This document shows positions 1 through 21,737 of a DNA stretch of 64,000 nucleotides, piece by piece. This DNA is from Paraspadella gotoi (lineage: Eukaryota > Chaetognatha). Below the pieces are notes generated by a model, which saw nothing but the letters and a program-made list of their open reading frames with translations, did no database searches and was not told the DNA's origin. Both the position numbers and the translations under genes were made by a program. Location: contig CM119263.1 in NCBI GenBank assembly GCA_051294375.1, positions 2,979,573-3,043,572 on the forward strand, read 5' to 3'. Each line of letters opens with the position of its first letter. The first letter of the stretch is position 1.

Positions 1-385
1 AAGGGATAAAAGTTTCTCTTTCAAGCCGCAGGTGTCTCGTAAAAGATTCAACCCAGAGTCAACTTTTTCTCGGCCGCGAGGACAACAAGAACGAGAACAA
101 CGACAACAACGACAACAAAAACAACAACAACAACACTAAAAAACTTTGGTCTCGGATGAGGCCTTCGGGATCAAGGTTGGCCTTTGGATGGAACCTTACA
201 AGTTGATGAATTAAAAATCCGGTACCTCGAGGCTTAAGAGAGACAAACTGGTACCAAGCAGTCAGAAAGTCCTTCTGTGACCAAGCACCAAGCACCAAGC
301 ACTCAGCACCCAGCAGCGAAAGAGAAAATGCGTTGGATCCAAGGCGCGGAATAGAATCATTGGCAAAGAGGTCCTCGCTCCGGAG

Positions 386-510
386 CCGCCCTGCATCCCC
401 CAGCGCCAACTTGCATCTTCTTAGCGCCGTCTTTCTCCCCCCAGCGCCACCCTGCATCCCCTGGCGCCGTCCTACATCTCCCAGCAACGCCCTGCATCCC
501 CCGGCACCGC
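386..510 (+). repeat. Degenerate ~30-bp minisatellite
   Basis: Four imperfect units of AGCGCCxCCCTGCATCCCCC. The preceding 290-325 has a 7-bp CAAGCAC repeat. Otherwise 1-600 shows no gene I can support. Confidence 0.55.
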
Positions 511-601
511 GCTGTGACGCGTCCCTAGCGTCAACTCGCGGTTTTTGTCCACGAGGCGTCGCTCGTTCATCAAGCGGCGCCCGAGGAGACTCCGTTGTTG
601 T

Positions 602-620
602 AGAGAGAGAGAAAGAGAGA

Positions 621-715
<95 letters not shown>

Positions 716-758
716 AAGACATTCAGACAGAGAGAGTGAGAGAGACACACACACAGAG
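602..758 (+). repeat. (GA)n microsatellite
   Basis: An interrupted GA tract of about 150 bases. Frames here translate only to RE or LS repeats. Confidence 0.95.
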
Positions 759-1309
759 AGAGACAGAGTTATCTACAATTATTTACAAATCGAACGAAAA
801 CAAATTCGCCTCAACCAAATATTTCATCTCGATCAGTTTGTTTAACTCGTTTCTCTTCCTCCTCCTCCTCCTCCTCCTCCTCCTCCTCCTCTTCTCCGCC
901 CGGAATTGCCATCTATCTCCCCTTTTCCGGTCGCACACCGGCCACCCGCTTTCCGGCCATTTTTCACGCCGATAATTCTTCCTCCCAGTTTTCTCTCTCT
1001 TTTTATTTATTTTTTCTCGCTTCCAGAATCACAGGCTGTGAACGGGGGGGTGAGCCTTTGATGTTTTTCACCTCCACACAATAGCGTAGTTAAAGACTTG
1101 CGACGAATATATTTCTTTATCAGTTTTATTTTTATCTACTATTTTGTTTTTTTCTAATTTGTTTATTCAAAGTAAAAATGTTGTAATCTTCGTTGAATTA
1201 TTCTTAAATTTACTTAAACATCTCTTTATTTCTCCTTAATTTTTTTTTATTCCTTCACCAATCAATTAATTCATACATTCACTGGATCATTCATTTATTC
1301 ATTTAATTA

Positions 1310-1313
<4 letters not shown>

Positions 1314-1362
<49 letters not shown>
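1314..1362 (+). repeat. (CT)n microsatellite
   Basis: An uninterrupted CT run between AT-rich sequence and a GC-rich candidate exon. Confidence 0.95.
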
Positions 1363-1364
<2 letters not shown>

Positions 1365-1400
1365 CTCACCTCCTTCAAATGACGACCCATCTTCCCCCGA

Positions 1401-1646
1401 TTGGCTAATCGAAGAGGGCATGGAGGTGAGAGGAGGAGGAAGACTCAGTTGAGCCGATTGGGAAGAGAATTCCAGGTTGAGGGGCAGATTGATCACGTGA
1501 GGCTGACTAAATACCACGAACGTTCTCGGAGGGTGATGAAGGGGCGCGACGCTCGGGGCAAAGGCCGTCGGGGGCGCGGCCAGCCCAGCGGCGGGAGTGG
1601 GGCCGAAGAGAGAGCGGGTAGGGATTTCGCGATCGGGCGGACGAAG
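1401..1646 (+). CDS. Candidate basic exon with a strong splice donor
   Basis: An open frame from an ATG at 1401 (another at 1536, MKGRDARGKGRRGRG) ends at AAG before GTAAGT, a consensus donor. The peptide is rich in Arg and Gly with no recognised domain. The region has high GC. Nothing ties it to a known gene, and coding status is unproven. Confidence 0.22.
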
Positions 1647-1722
1647 GTAAGTTCGTGGGGAGGAGGAAGAGGAAGAGGAGATGGAGGGGGTGGGTCTCGA
1701 CGAAGAGGGAAGATGAGGATGA

Positions 1723-1917
1723 AGAGCACCTGGAGACGGCGTCGACGGCGACGATAGTTTCGAGGCGGCGTCGGAAGCGCCGATGGAGACGGAAGGCGGC
1801 GTCGTCGAATCGCCGGAAGTGACGCCGACGGACGCGGCGTCGTCTAGCGACGCGTTGGCGAATTTTCGAGAATTAAATTTGTTAGTCAGCGAACCTGGCG
1901 GGAGAAATGAGAATTAA
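1723..1917 (+). CDS. Candidate C-terminal coding segment (acidic)
   Basis: An open frame of 64 codons to TAA reads GDDSFEAASEAPMETEGG, then SPEVTPTDAASSSDALANF and FRELNLLVSEPGG. Its composition looks like a disordered protein tail and unlike a repeat translation. No good acceptor precedes it, because the upstream bases are purine-rich. It may belong with the candidate exon at 1401-1646. Confidence 0.25.
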   Translation, partial: RAPGDGVDGDDSFEAASEAPMETEGGVVESPEVTPTDAASSSDALANFRELNLLVSEPGGRNEN

Positions 1918-2004
1918 ACGGAACGAATGAGACTCGATGGAAATGATTTAATTCAATTAATATGTTAATAGATGTTAGATGATAGATGGATAGATAGATA
2001 GATG

Positions 2005-2167
2005 GTTCGGGATTTGGATTAGAGTTAGAAGATAAGGTTAACTTAAGGATTCAGTTTAGAGTGAGGGATTGAGTTAAGCTTAGGCATCAGGCTCAGGAAT
2101 AAAGGTTAGGAATTATATCGAAAAATTAAGAAACAGAAATGAGGCATTTACGGAAAATAGCGCCCCC
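2005..2167 (+). mobile_element. TTAGGG-core inverted-end element, copy a
   Basis: Degenerate GGATTAG/GGTTAG repeats run into an end reading TTAAGAAACAGAAATGAGGC then GGAAAATAGCGCC. The left end is not recognisable, so the copy may be truncated. Confidence 0.55.
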
Positions 2168-2717
2168 ACTTTCTTTCTCACTCGTTTTCACTTTATGGAG
2201 AAAAACATCGAAATTCGTTGAAGGCACAAAATTTTTCTCTCTTTTTTCTGCTTCGGTCGGAATTCCGTTGATTTGAGCGATTTGCTTCAAAAGTCGTTTG
2301 TACCTGAAAAAAAAAGAAGAAAAAAATGATTTTTTTTAAAGGGAGAAGGTGCGGCGAAGGGGGAAGTTTTTTTATCGTTTTTCTATATTCAAAATTCTAT
2401 TGTAATTTTTTTTTCTCTCCTCCTTTTATTTTGCATATTTTTTTGACGGAGATTAAGAAGAGAAGAAAAGTGGGAGGGGGAAAGCTTCGACTTTTTTTTG
2501 GTTTTTTTCACGATTTATCCGCAAGAAAATCCTCGCGAGGTGGCGCGACTTTTCAGCGTAAAGAAGCTAATTTTGTGAGAAAAAAAATTTTCACTTTTCT
2601 TGCGGAAGCCTTTTGACTCCGAGGCTTCCGGCCGCCGGTTTTGTAAAGTCTGTTACGCTCAATGCTCAGACTGCCGTCGCGACTAACTGCCACAATTCCG
2701 CGGCGGTTGCTCATGCG

Positions 2718-2731
2718 GTTGCCATGGTTAC
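2718..2731 (-). promoter_or_regulatory. X-box (RFX) motif
   Basis: GTAACCATGGCAAC on the minus strand fits RTNRCC-N2-RGYAAC, the RFX transcription factor site used by ciliary genes. It sits in a GC-rich patch 500 bases beyond the MATCAP-like stop codon. The target gene is unknown. Confidence 0.35.
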
Positions 2732-3071
2732 TGCCAAGGCTTTTTTTTTAGGAGGGAGGGGAGTGTGGGGCCTGTAGCGAATCGGGCTTAAGTAACAGAA
2801 TCTCCCGTCTGAATCGAGTCTCGTAAATTCGCCGAGAAAAAAGTCGAAAGGGAAACACAAGGTTTTTTGGGGCGAGAAATAGAATCGAGCGAAACTGGTG
2901 AGATGTGAATCGAAGGTGTGAGAGTGAAAGACTGATGAACTGTGAAGCAAAAGGAGTGAGAAAGTCAATGAAAAAGCTTTTAAAGGAGTTTGATGAAGAG
3001 AAAAAAAAATCAATAATTGTTACGTCAATTGAAAACCATTTCTTCGATTCCATTATTTATTTTATTTATTT

Positions 3072-13650
<10,579 letters not shown>

Positions 13651-13679
13651 GGCGTCACGCCAGCATCGCTAACACGCCA

Positions 13680-13720
13680 ACCGCGCCATTTTTACGAGTC
13701 CAGTTGGTGGGAAGAGACGG
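13680..13720 (-). promoter_or_regulatory. Probable promoter region of the MATCAP-like gene
   Basis: Reading the minus strand, AAAAATGGCGCGG lies about 40 bases upstream of the putative start codon. This matches the YY1-type AAnATGGCG core common near start sites of TATA-less animal genes. No TATA box is evident. The placement suggests transcription starts near here. Confidence 0.35.
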
Positions 13721-13764
13721 ATCGAGAGGGGAAGAGACGGCGGGAACAGACGGAGAGAGAAGAG

Positions 13765-13840
13765 ACGGGGATCGATGAGATGGGGATCGATGGGACGGGG
13801 ATCGATGAGACGGGGATCGATGAGACTGGGATCGAATGGG
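13765..13840 (+). repeat. 15-bp minisatellite upstream of the MATCAP-like gene
   Basis: Five units of GGGGATCGATGAGAC, each with ATCGAT. It lies about 115 bases upstream of the putative start codon and could influence the promoter. Confidence 0.7.
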
Positions 13841-14363
13841 CGTGGCGCCCTCAACGGCGAATGCGAAATCGAGTTCCGTTCTCTGCATTTTCTGACGATG
13901 ACCTGGAGTGAAGGAGAGTAAAGAGAAGAGGTGAGAAATGAAATAGAGAGCTTTGGACGAAAGTATATAAAGTCCATATTATTACAATTTTAAAACTGAC
14001 GTAGATGGCAAAGAATTTGATGGAAATCTCTTCATAGGAATTTCGTTCGTCGGACGTCGCATCGAAAATTCGGGGTTTTAGTCAGATTAATTTTAGTAGT
14101 AATTATATTTTCGTTTTTTCTTTCCTTTTATTAATAGTGTTCTGAGGTTTTATTCGTATTTGTCTTTTTTTTCGGTATTTTTATTCGATAATTAAGCTAA
14201 TGTATACTACGTTACTATTTATACTACTAAATTAATAATTTTTTGGTCATTCATGAAAGTATAAAATGATTTTTGTAGGTTCGGTTTTCGCAAATTTCGC
14301 GGGCTTCCTTGAAAAAAAAAAGAAGGAGGCCAAACAAACAAATCCAAGGTTTATCTCCACGTA

Positions 14364-14366
<3 letters not shown>

Positions 14367-14430
<64 letters not shown>
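14367..14430 (+). repeat. (CT)n microsatellite
   Basis: Lies in the 13.9-15.0 kb stretch between the two genes, where I see no gene. A (GA)n tract follows at 14868-14931. Confidence 0.95.
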
Positions 14431-14432
<2 letters not shown>

Positions 14433-14864
14433 GGTCAGCCGTTCGCACGCACTTTAAAGGTAGAGAGGGCGGAGATTAGGAAAGAGGGGGGGTGGATGGC
14501 CAAACAGATGGGGGCGTCTAGACCGGATGGACCAATTACCCCGGCTCTCTCTTAGGGCAACTGATTTGATGGGCAGAGATAAAGAATCACGGCTCAAGAG
14601 CAAATCTGGCCGAACACCATGAGAAAACACCACGAAAAGAAAGAGACCACAAGACAATGCAATGGTATAGATAACTCGCGACCGTCTACAATTCGTTAAA
14701 TCCGGATTTTGTTATGAATTTTCTTCTTTTTTGTTTTCGAGGACATTAATAATTTCCGTTTGAAATTAATTTCCAACGATCATGCCTTTAATTTCTGTTT
14801 TGGTTTCCATGGAAGTTAAAGAGAACGAATCAAAATCTTTGTTTCTTCGGAGTCTCGGAGCCAG

Positions 14865-14932
<68 letters not shown>

Positions 14933-15001
14933 AGAGTTTAATGGTTTCTGAGATTTTCAAGTTTCCGCCGGTTTAATTGGATCGTTGCTCAAACAGTTCT
15001 C

Positions 15002-15011
15002 CTCTCTCTCT

Positions 15012-15053
<42 letters not shown>

Positions 15054-15196
15054 CTCTCTCCTCTCTCTCTCCCCCCTCTCTCTCCTCTCCGGTTTTCCTC
15101 TTCCTCTTCCTCCTCCATTGCCTTTGACCTCGGCATTTTCATCTTCTCCGTTTTCTCCAAATCGCATGACTTTCCTATCTTTCTTTCTTTTTCTTC

Positions 15197-15244
<48 letters not shown>

Positions 15245-15459
15245 TTTCTTTTCTTATCGTTCATTCTTCAAATTCTATTGCCAAACTCATTTTCTTTCTT
15301 TTTTTTAAAATCTTGTCTATTCTTTCTTCCTTTTTTTCTCTTACTTTCTATCTTTCTTATTTTTTTTCTTTCTTTAACTTCGTTTCTTTTTTCGTCTTTT
15401 CTATATTTGATTTTTTTTGGATGACTAGATAGCCATAATTGCGAACACAGGGGATAGAA

Positions 15460-15504
<45 letters not shown>

Positions 15505-16327
15505 AGAAGAAGACAGAGAGGAGAGAGAGAGGAGAGACGAGAGAGAGAGAGACAGAGAAGAGAGAGAGAGAGAGCAGAGAGAGAGAGAGAGAGAGAGAAA
15601 CTCGAGCCTGTCCAAGGGCAAAGACAGAGACAGAGACAGAAAAAGTATCTCGCGGAAAAGAAGCTAAGAGTTTCGGCCTTATTTCTAACCGGGCGTTCGG
15701 CGTTCGGCTTTCGCGTTCGGCTTTCCGCGTTCAGCGAATAACAACGATGCGTTCGACTCGGTGGCCAAGGAGAAACAAAGATAATGGGAAGACGACGAGT
15801 AAAGGATATCGAATATCATTTAAATATATATTACTTATTGATTGGAAAGCCAGGTAATTTGGAGTTGACTAACGGAGTGTGAGAGTCTTGAGTGAATCTT
15901 GCAAGGACCCTAGCTATGTCTATATTGTAAGACGGAAGATATTTTATTTATATAAGGAATTATATCATAAAAAAAGATGCAACAGTGTATTCAATTATAA
16001 ATAAAATGTATCGAATTAAATAAAAAATACTGTTTCATCGATCTTAGTGGAAACGGATATCTCCTTTCATTGTAATAGGCTCACGATCGAAGGAAAATAT
16101 TCCGTGTCTACATATTTAGCTATTATGTAGCTATACTGAATACATTACAGGAGGACAGACGGACTGAGACTTCCGTCAGATTGAACTGAAATCTCGATTC
16201 TATTTTGAGCGGAACACAAAGAGATTTTGCTCCTCTGCCTCATCAACAATCTTTCCATTATGTTCCGATTGTTTGCTCAACGTTTGCTTATCTCTCTCTT
16301 TCTTTCTTTTTCTCCTCTCTGTGTCTA

Positions 16328-16360
<33 letters not shown>

Positions 16361-16964
16361 TCTCTCTCTCTGCTCTTCGAAAACAAGTTATTAACTGGCT
16401 AGAGAGAAAGACAACAAATTCTGACCGAACGGAGAAAAGTAACCAGAGTAAAAATAAAAAAAGAATTTAATTAACAAATTCTCAAAGTTAGATGAGAATA
16501 TAATTCATCATCGTTTAAGTTGGCAGCGGCGACGACAGCGTCAGCGTCCATATCAGGCAGCGGCGGCAGCAGCTCGGCGGCAACAGCAGCAGCAGCCAGC
16601 AGTATCTGACGCTATGGTGAATCCAGGGAAGGAGAAGCAGTTTTTTAAAAAGCAACAAATCGAAATCGAAACTTTTTAAATTTTTATCGATCAAGTCGCG
16701 GGCGTCCGATTAACGAACGTGTCCGCCGCCAGGGTTCGATCCGCTGACCCTCGGAAGACCCGGATCCTTTTAAGCCAACCCGGCGTCCCGTCGTCGCTCG
16801 AGTGACGTTGAATCTCTTGGATTCGTCGTAGTAATCCTTGCTGACGGGAACATGGTGTCGTTGAAGGCGCCGTTGGGCTTGCGTTGAAGGCCCGCTGGTG
16901 ACGTCGACGGGCCTCGTTCCCCGTTTGCGAGGGACGATGGTGACGTCCGCGCATCCGTAGAACT
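15002..16964. repeat. Duplicated block 1, copy A
   Basis: Collinear with 16990-18876: (CT)n start, CTTT tract, (GA)n tract, a 'GCGTTCGG' GC-rich patch, an AT-rich spacer, a CAG-rich patch (16520-16610) and the LPMO 3' end. Differences are mostly one-base indels. It ends exactly at an N gap. Confidence 0.85.
16770..16964 (-). pseudogene. Partial, frameshifted copy of LPMO exon 5 ending at an N gap
   Basis: The sequence repeats the 3' part of exon 5 (18683-18876) nearly base for base, but with several one- or two-base gains and losses that break the frame. It is cut at the N gap at 16965. It belongs to the larger block repeated at 15.0-16.96 kb and is most likely a misassembled second version of the same locus, not a second gene. 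Confidence 0.8.
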
Positions 16965-16989
16965 NNNNNNNNNNNNNNNNNNNNNNNNN
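16965..16989. other. Assembly gap (25 N)
   Basis: Twenty-five Ns separate the two copies of duplicated block 1. The same length recurs at 58590, suggesting a fixed placeholder size rather than a measured gap. Confidence 0.99.
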
Positions 16990-17022
<33 letters not shown>

Positions 17023-17131
17023 AGGGTTTTCCTCTTCCTCTTCCTCCTCCCATTGCCCTTTGACCTCCGCATTTTCATCTTCTTCCCGTTTTTCTCCAAA
17101 TCGCATGACTTTCCTATCTTTCTTTCTTTTT

Positions 17132-17207
<76 letters not shown>

Positions 17208-17408
17208 TCATTCTTTCAATCTATTTGCCAAACTCATTTCTTCCTTTTTTTTTAAATCTTGTCTATTTCTTTCTTCCTTTTTTTCTCTTACTTTCTATCT
17301 TTCTATTTTTTTTCTTTCTTTAACTCTCGTTTCTTTTTTCGTCTTTTCTATATTTGATTTTTTTTTGGATGACTAGATAGCCATAATTGCGAACACAGGG
17401 AAATAGAA

Positions 17409-17477
<69 letters not shown>

Positions 17478-18239
17478 AACTCGAGCCTGTCCAAGGGCAA
17501 AGACAGAGACAGAGACAGAAAAGTAGGTCTCGCGGAAAAGAAGCTAAGAGTTTCGGCCTTATTTCTAACCGGGCGTTCGGCGTTCGGCTTTCGCGTTCGG
17601 CTTTCGCGTTCAGCGAATAACAACGATGCGTTCGACTCGGTTGGCCAAGGGAGAACAAGATAATGGGGAAGACGACGAGTAAAGGATATCGGAATATCAT
17701 TTAAATATTATATTACTTTATTGATTGGAAAGCCAGGTAATTTGGGAGTTGACTAACGGGAGTGTGAGAGTCTTGAGTGGAATCTTGCAAGGACCTGCTA
17801 TGTCATTATATTGTAAGACGGGAAAGATATTTTATTTATATAAGGAATTTATATCATAAAAAAACGATGGACAGTGTTATTCGGAACAGTTTGTAGTAAA
17901 ATAAAATGTATCGAATTAAATAAAAAATAACTGTTTCATCGAGTCTTAGTGGAAACGGATATTCGCTTTCCTTTCATTGTAATAGGCTCACGATCGAAGG
18001 AAAAATATTCCGTGTCTACATATTTAGCTATTATGTAGCTATTAACTGAACTACATTACAGGAGGACAGACGGACTGAGACCTTCCGTCAGATTGAACTG
18101 AAATCTCGATTCTATTTGAGCGGAACACCAAAGAGATTTTGCTCCTCTGCCTCATCAACAATCTTTCCATTATGTTCCGATTGTTTGCGTCAACGTTTGC
18201 TTATCTCTCTCTTTCTTTCTTTTTCTCTCTCTGTGTCTA

Positions 18240-18286
<47 letters not shown>

Positions 18287-18876
18287 TCTTTCGAAAACAA
18301 GATTATTAACTGGCTAGAGAGAAAGACAACAAATTCTGACCGAACGGAGAAAAGTACACAGAGTAAAAATAAAAAAAGAATTTAATTACAAATTCTCAAA
18401 GTTTAGATGAGGATATAATTCATCATCGTTTTAGTTGGCAGCGGCGACGACAGCGTCAGCGTCCATATCAGCAGCGGCGGCAGCAGCTCGGCGGCAACAG
18501 CAGCAGCAGCCAGCAGTATCTGACGCTATGGTGAATCCAGGGAAGGAGAAGAGTTTTTTAAAAAGCAACAAATCGAAATCGAAACTTTTTAAATTTTTAT
18601 CGATCAAGTCGCGGGCGTCCGATTAACGAACGTGTCCGCCGCCAGGGTTCGATCCGCTGACCCTCGGAAGACCCGGATCCTTTTAAGCCAACCCGGCGTC
18701 CGTCGTCGCTCGAGTGACGTTGAATCTCTTGGATTCGTCGTAGTAATCCTTGCTGACGGGGAACATGGTGTCGTTGAAGGCGCCGTGGGATTCGTTGAAG
18801 GCCCGCTTGGTGACGTCGACGGGCTCGCGTCCCCGTTTGCGAGGGACGATGGTGACGTCCGCGCATCCGTAGAACT
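16990..18876. repeat. Duplicated block 1, copy B (runs into LPMO exon 5)
   Basis: Starts right after the N gap and matches 15002-16964 in order and content. This copy continues without a break into the intact LPMO gene, so it is the one to trust. A CAG/CGG-rich patch at 18437-18520 lies 160 bases downstream of the LPMO stop codon. Confidence 0.85.
17118..17212 (+). repeat. (CTTT)n microsatellite
   Basis: A tetranucleotide run in block 1 copy B. The copy A equivalent is 15178-15245. Confidence 0.93.
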
Positions 18877-18939
18877 TTTCTTGGTTGGGTCCTTGACCCA
18901 GGCCGCAGTCATTGGGAGAGTCACAGCCCCAATCGTTGC
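18683..18939 (-). CDS. LPMO exon 5 (C-terminus)
   Basis: Encodes NDWGCDSPNDCGLGQGPNQE, KFYGCADVTI and a 50-residue tail ending TRATTDAGLA with TAA at 18685-18683. The acceptor is GTCGCTAG. A frameshifted partial copy lies at 16770-16964. Confidence 0.94.
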
Positions 18940-19717
18940 CTAGCGACAGAGAAATTGGGTGGGGAGGGGTGGTCGGGGTTGAGCGGAGATTAAGGGTTTG
19001 AAAATAAATGTTAAGAAAGTGAAGCGGGAAAAGAAGAAAATAGTATTTAAAACGAAAAAGGGAATAAATATAGGGCAAGATTGCTTAGTTATGAAATGAA
19101 AAGAAAATTTTTCATACTTAATTTTTATACATAATTTTTATGTATAATATTTATTCGTTGTACCAAATTTTGTAAATAAGAAAAAAAACAAATAAAAAGA
19201 CAAAGTTTTTAAAAACTGAAAAAAAAAAGTTTGGAAGAAAATGAGAAAATTGAGGAAAAAACAAAAACAGAAAAAACAAGATGAGAAAATGGGTTTAAAA
19301 CTTGAGACAAAGAAAAAAAAAGTGGAACCGGGAATCGTGGGGGGAAAAACGTCAGTGAAGTAATGACGAGAAAACAGGGAGACAAAACACGAGAAACAAG
19401 GCTGAATGGAGAGAGACTTGGAAAATAGTTTAAATTTAGATTTATATTTATATTTAGATTTAGATTTAGATTTAAATTTGGATTTTGGCTTTAGATTTAG
19501 ATTTTTAAATTTCAATTTAGATTCAACTTTAGATTTAAAGTTAAATTTAAATATAGCCTTAGATTTGTATTTAGATTTAGATTTAAAATCAAAATAAAAT
19601 TAAATGTAGCTTTAGATTTGGATTTAGATTTAGATTTAAATTTAAATATAGCCTTAGATTTGAATTTAGATTTAGATTCAAAATCAATAAATTTAGATTC
19701 GGATTTACAGTTACAGT

Positions 19718-19758
<41 letters not shown>

Positions 19759-20265
19759 TCTCTCTCTCTAACAGAAAAAAAAGTCCGAAAGTCGAACGAA
19801 AACATAAACAAAAGGAAAATCCGAATCTTCGGATCGGTGAGGGGGGGGGGCTAAATGGCGGGGCGTGGCCAGCAAGGCCGGACAGCAATTCCGCCCGCTG
19901 CCCCCGCCGCCGCCGCCGTCGCTCTGCCGCGGCGGACTCAGTCCCCTCAGTTCCAATGAAGCCAAACCGAATCTGACCAGAGTAGAGAAAAATTCCCAGG
20001 GCGAAAACAATAAATAATGGAAGAGGGGCGGAGTGGGGGGGGAGGGCAGAGGGATTAATTGGTGAGAGGGTAAGTGTAAGAGGGTAAGGGCGAAAAAGGA
20101 AAGGAGGCGGAGAAAGTGAAATACATTAAAGCGAAGATGATTATAAAATTAGGAAGTAGAAGTTAAACTGAAAAATTTAATTCAATGAATTTGGAAATTG
20201 ATAGATTAAAAGTCAACAGAGCGTGAAAGCGATCAAAAAGAAAGAAGAAACAAGCGGTGGGGAGT

Positions 20266-20360
<95 letters not shown>

Positions 20361-20505
20361 GAAGGAGGGAAAGGGAGGGAGAGGGAGCGAGATCCAAGAG
20401 AACAGGAGTGAGAATGAGACAAAGAAATCGACAGGAGTGAAATTTAAAGAGAGCGTGAGACAGACTGGCGGGAATGAGATTGAGAGAGTGAGGCAGACTA
20501 AAAAA

Positions 20506-20548
<43 letters not shown>

Positions 20549-21535
20549 CGTAACACACCTCCGTTCATGATCCAACGCATGACGCAATGTTGGCAAACGA
20601 TTCCAGGTGGAAGAATCAACATGATTTCGTGAACGCCCTTCCCTTTCCCGCGCGGAGGCTGAGGCCATCTATTTTCCCTCGGTTCGTAGGGTTTGTCCGG
20701 TCGGTACAATTCGAGGATGTGAGTCTGGAAACATTCCTCCGTCTCGTGGAGCGGATCCAGGCAGAGATCCCATTGGTGCCATCCGCCGTGCTCGACCGTG
20801 ACGCGGATAGAGACGGTGATGATCTGGGGTGTGAGAGAGAGTGAGAGGAAGTGAGAGGATGTGAGAGGAAGTGAGAGGAAGTGAGAGGAAGTGAGAGAGA
20901 GTGAGAGGAAGTGAAAGGAGATGAGAGAGAGTGAGAGGAAGTGAGAGGAAGTGAGAGGAAGTGAGAGGAAGTGATGAAAATGAAAAAAGTCGTGAGATTA
21001 GTGTGAAAAGACCGCGATGGCTAAATAAAGACTAAAAAAATATGAATGTAGATGTGAATTACGGAAATTACAAAAATTATTCTTAGTGACAAGGATTATA
21101 TTTTGACAATATTTTTTACGGATGAAAGGCCAAAAGACAAATTGGGGGAAAGAAAAACGGCCCTATATTCCCATTTCATCTTAAATTCGTGATTATGTTA
21201 ATTTTTATAGTTTAATATTATCTACAAAGTTAGGGTTAGGGATTAGGTCAAGTATTAGTGTGAAGGATTAGGGTTAAATGTTAAGAATAAAGGTTTAGGA
21301 TTATGGTTCAGGATTAGGTTAGGGTTTAGGATTAGGGTTAGAGATTAGGGTTGAGAACATATTAAGGTTAAATTAAGGTTAAAATTAAATTCTAGGATAA
21401 AAGAACAGAAATTGGGCACTCTGGGAAAAGAGAGTCCAGAAAACTCTTGAAAAACGGGAAAACAGTTTTCCTAATTCTTTCTCGCAAAACCGGAAGTGAT
21501 GCGAGAGAGCGACTTTGCAGAGAAAGAAAGAAAAA

Positions 21536-21587
<52 letters not shown>

Positions 21588-21704
21588 ACTTTGCAAAGAA
21601 ACGCCATTTGGATAATTGAAAGAGAAAGTTCCATCAATCGCTGGAACCAGTTAAGCGCTCTCCCAAATCTGTTTTACTCTTGGTCTGTCTCTGACTCTGA
21701 CTCG

Positions 21705-21737
<33 letters not shown>

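Noticed and set aside
602-760. Long frames made of RE, ER, LS or SL repeats here and at every GA/CT tract
   Set aside because: These are translations of dinucleotide repeats, which lack stops by construction.
16684-17211. Frame crossing the 25-N gap
   Set aside because: N bases were translated as X. The two sides are not contiguous sequence.
18604-18924. Alternative minus frames over LPMO exon 5
   Set aside because: Only the frame with GCADVTI joins exon 4 in phase and matches AA15 enzymes.
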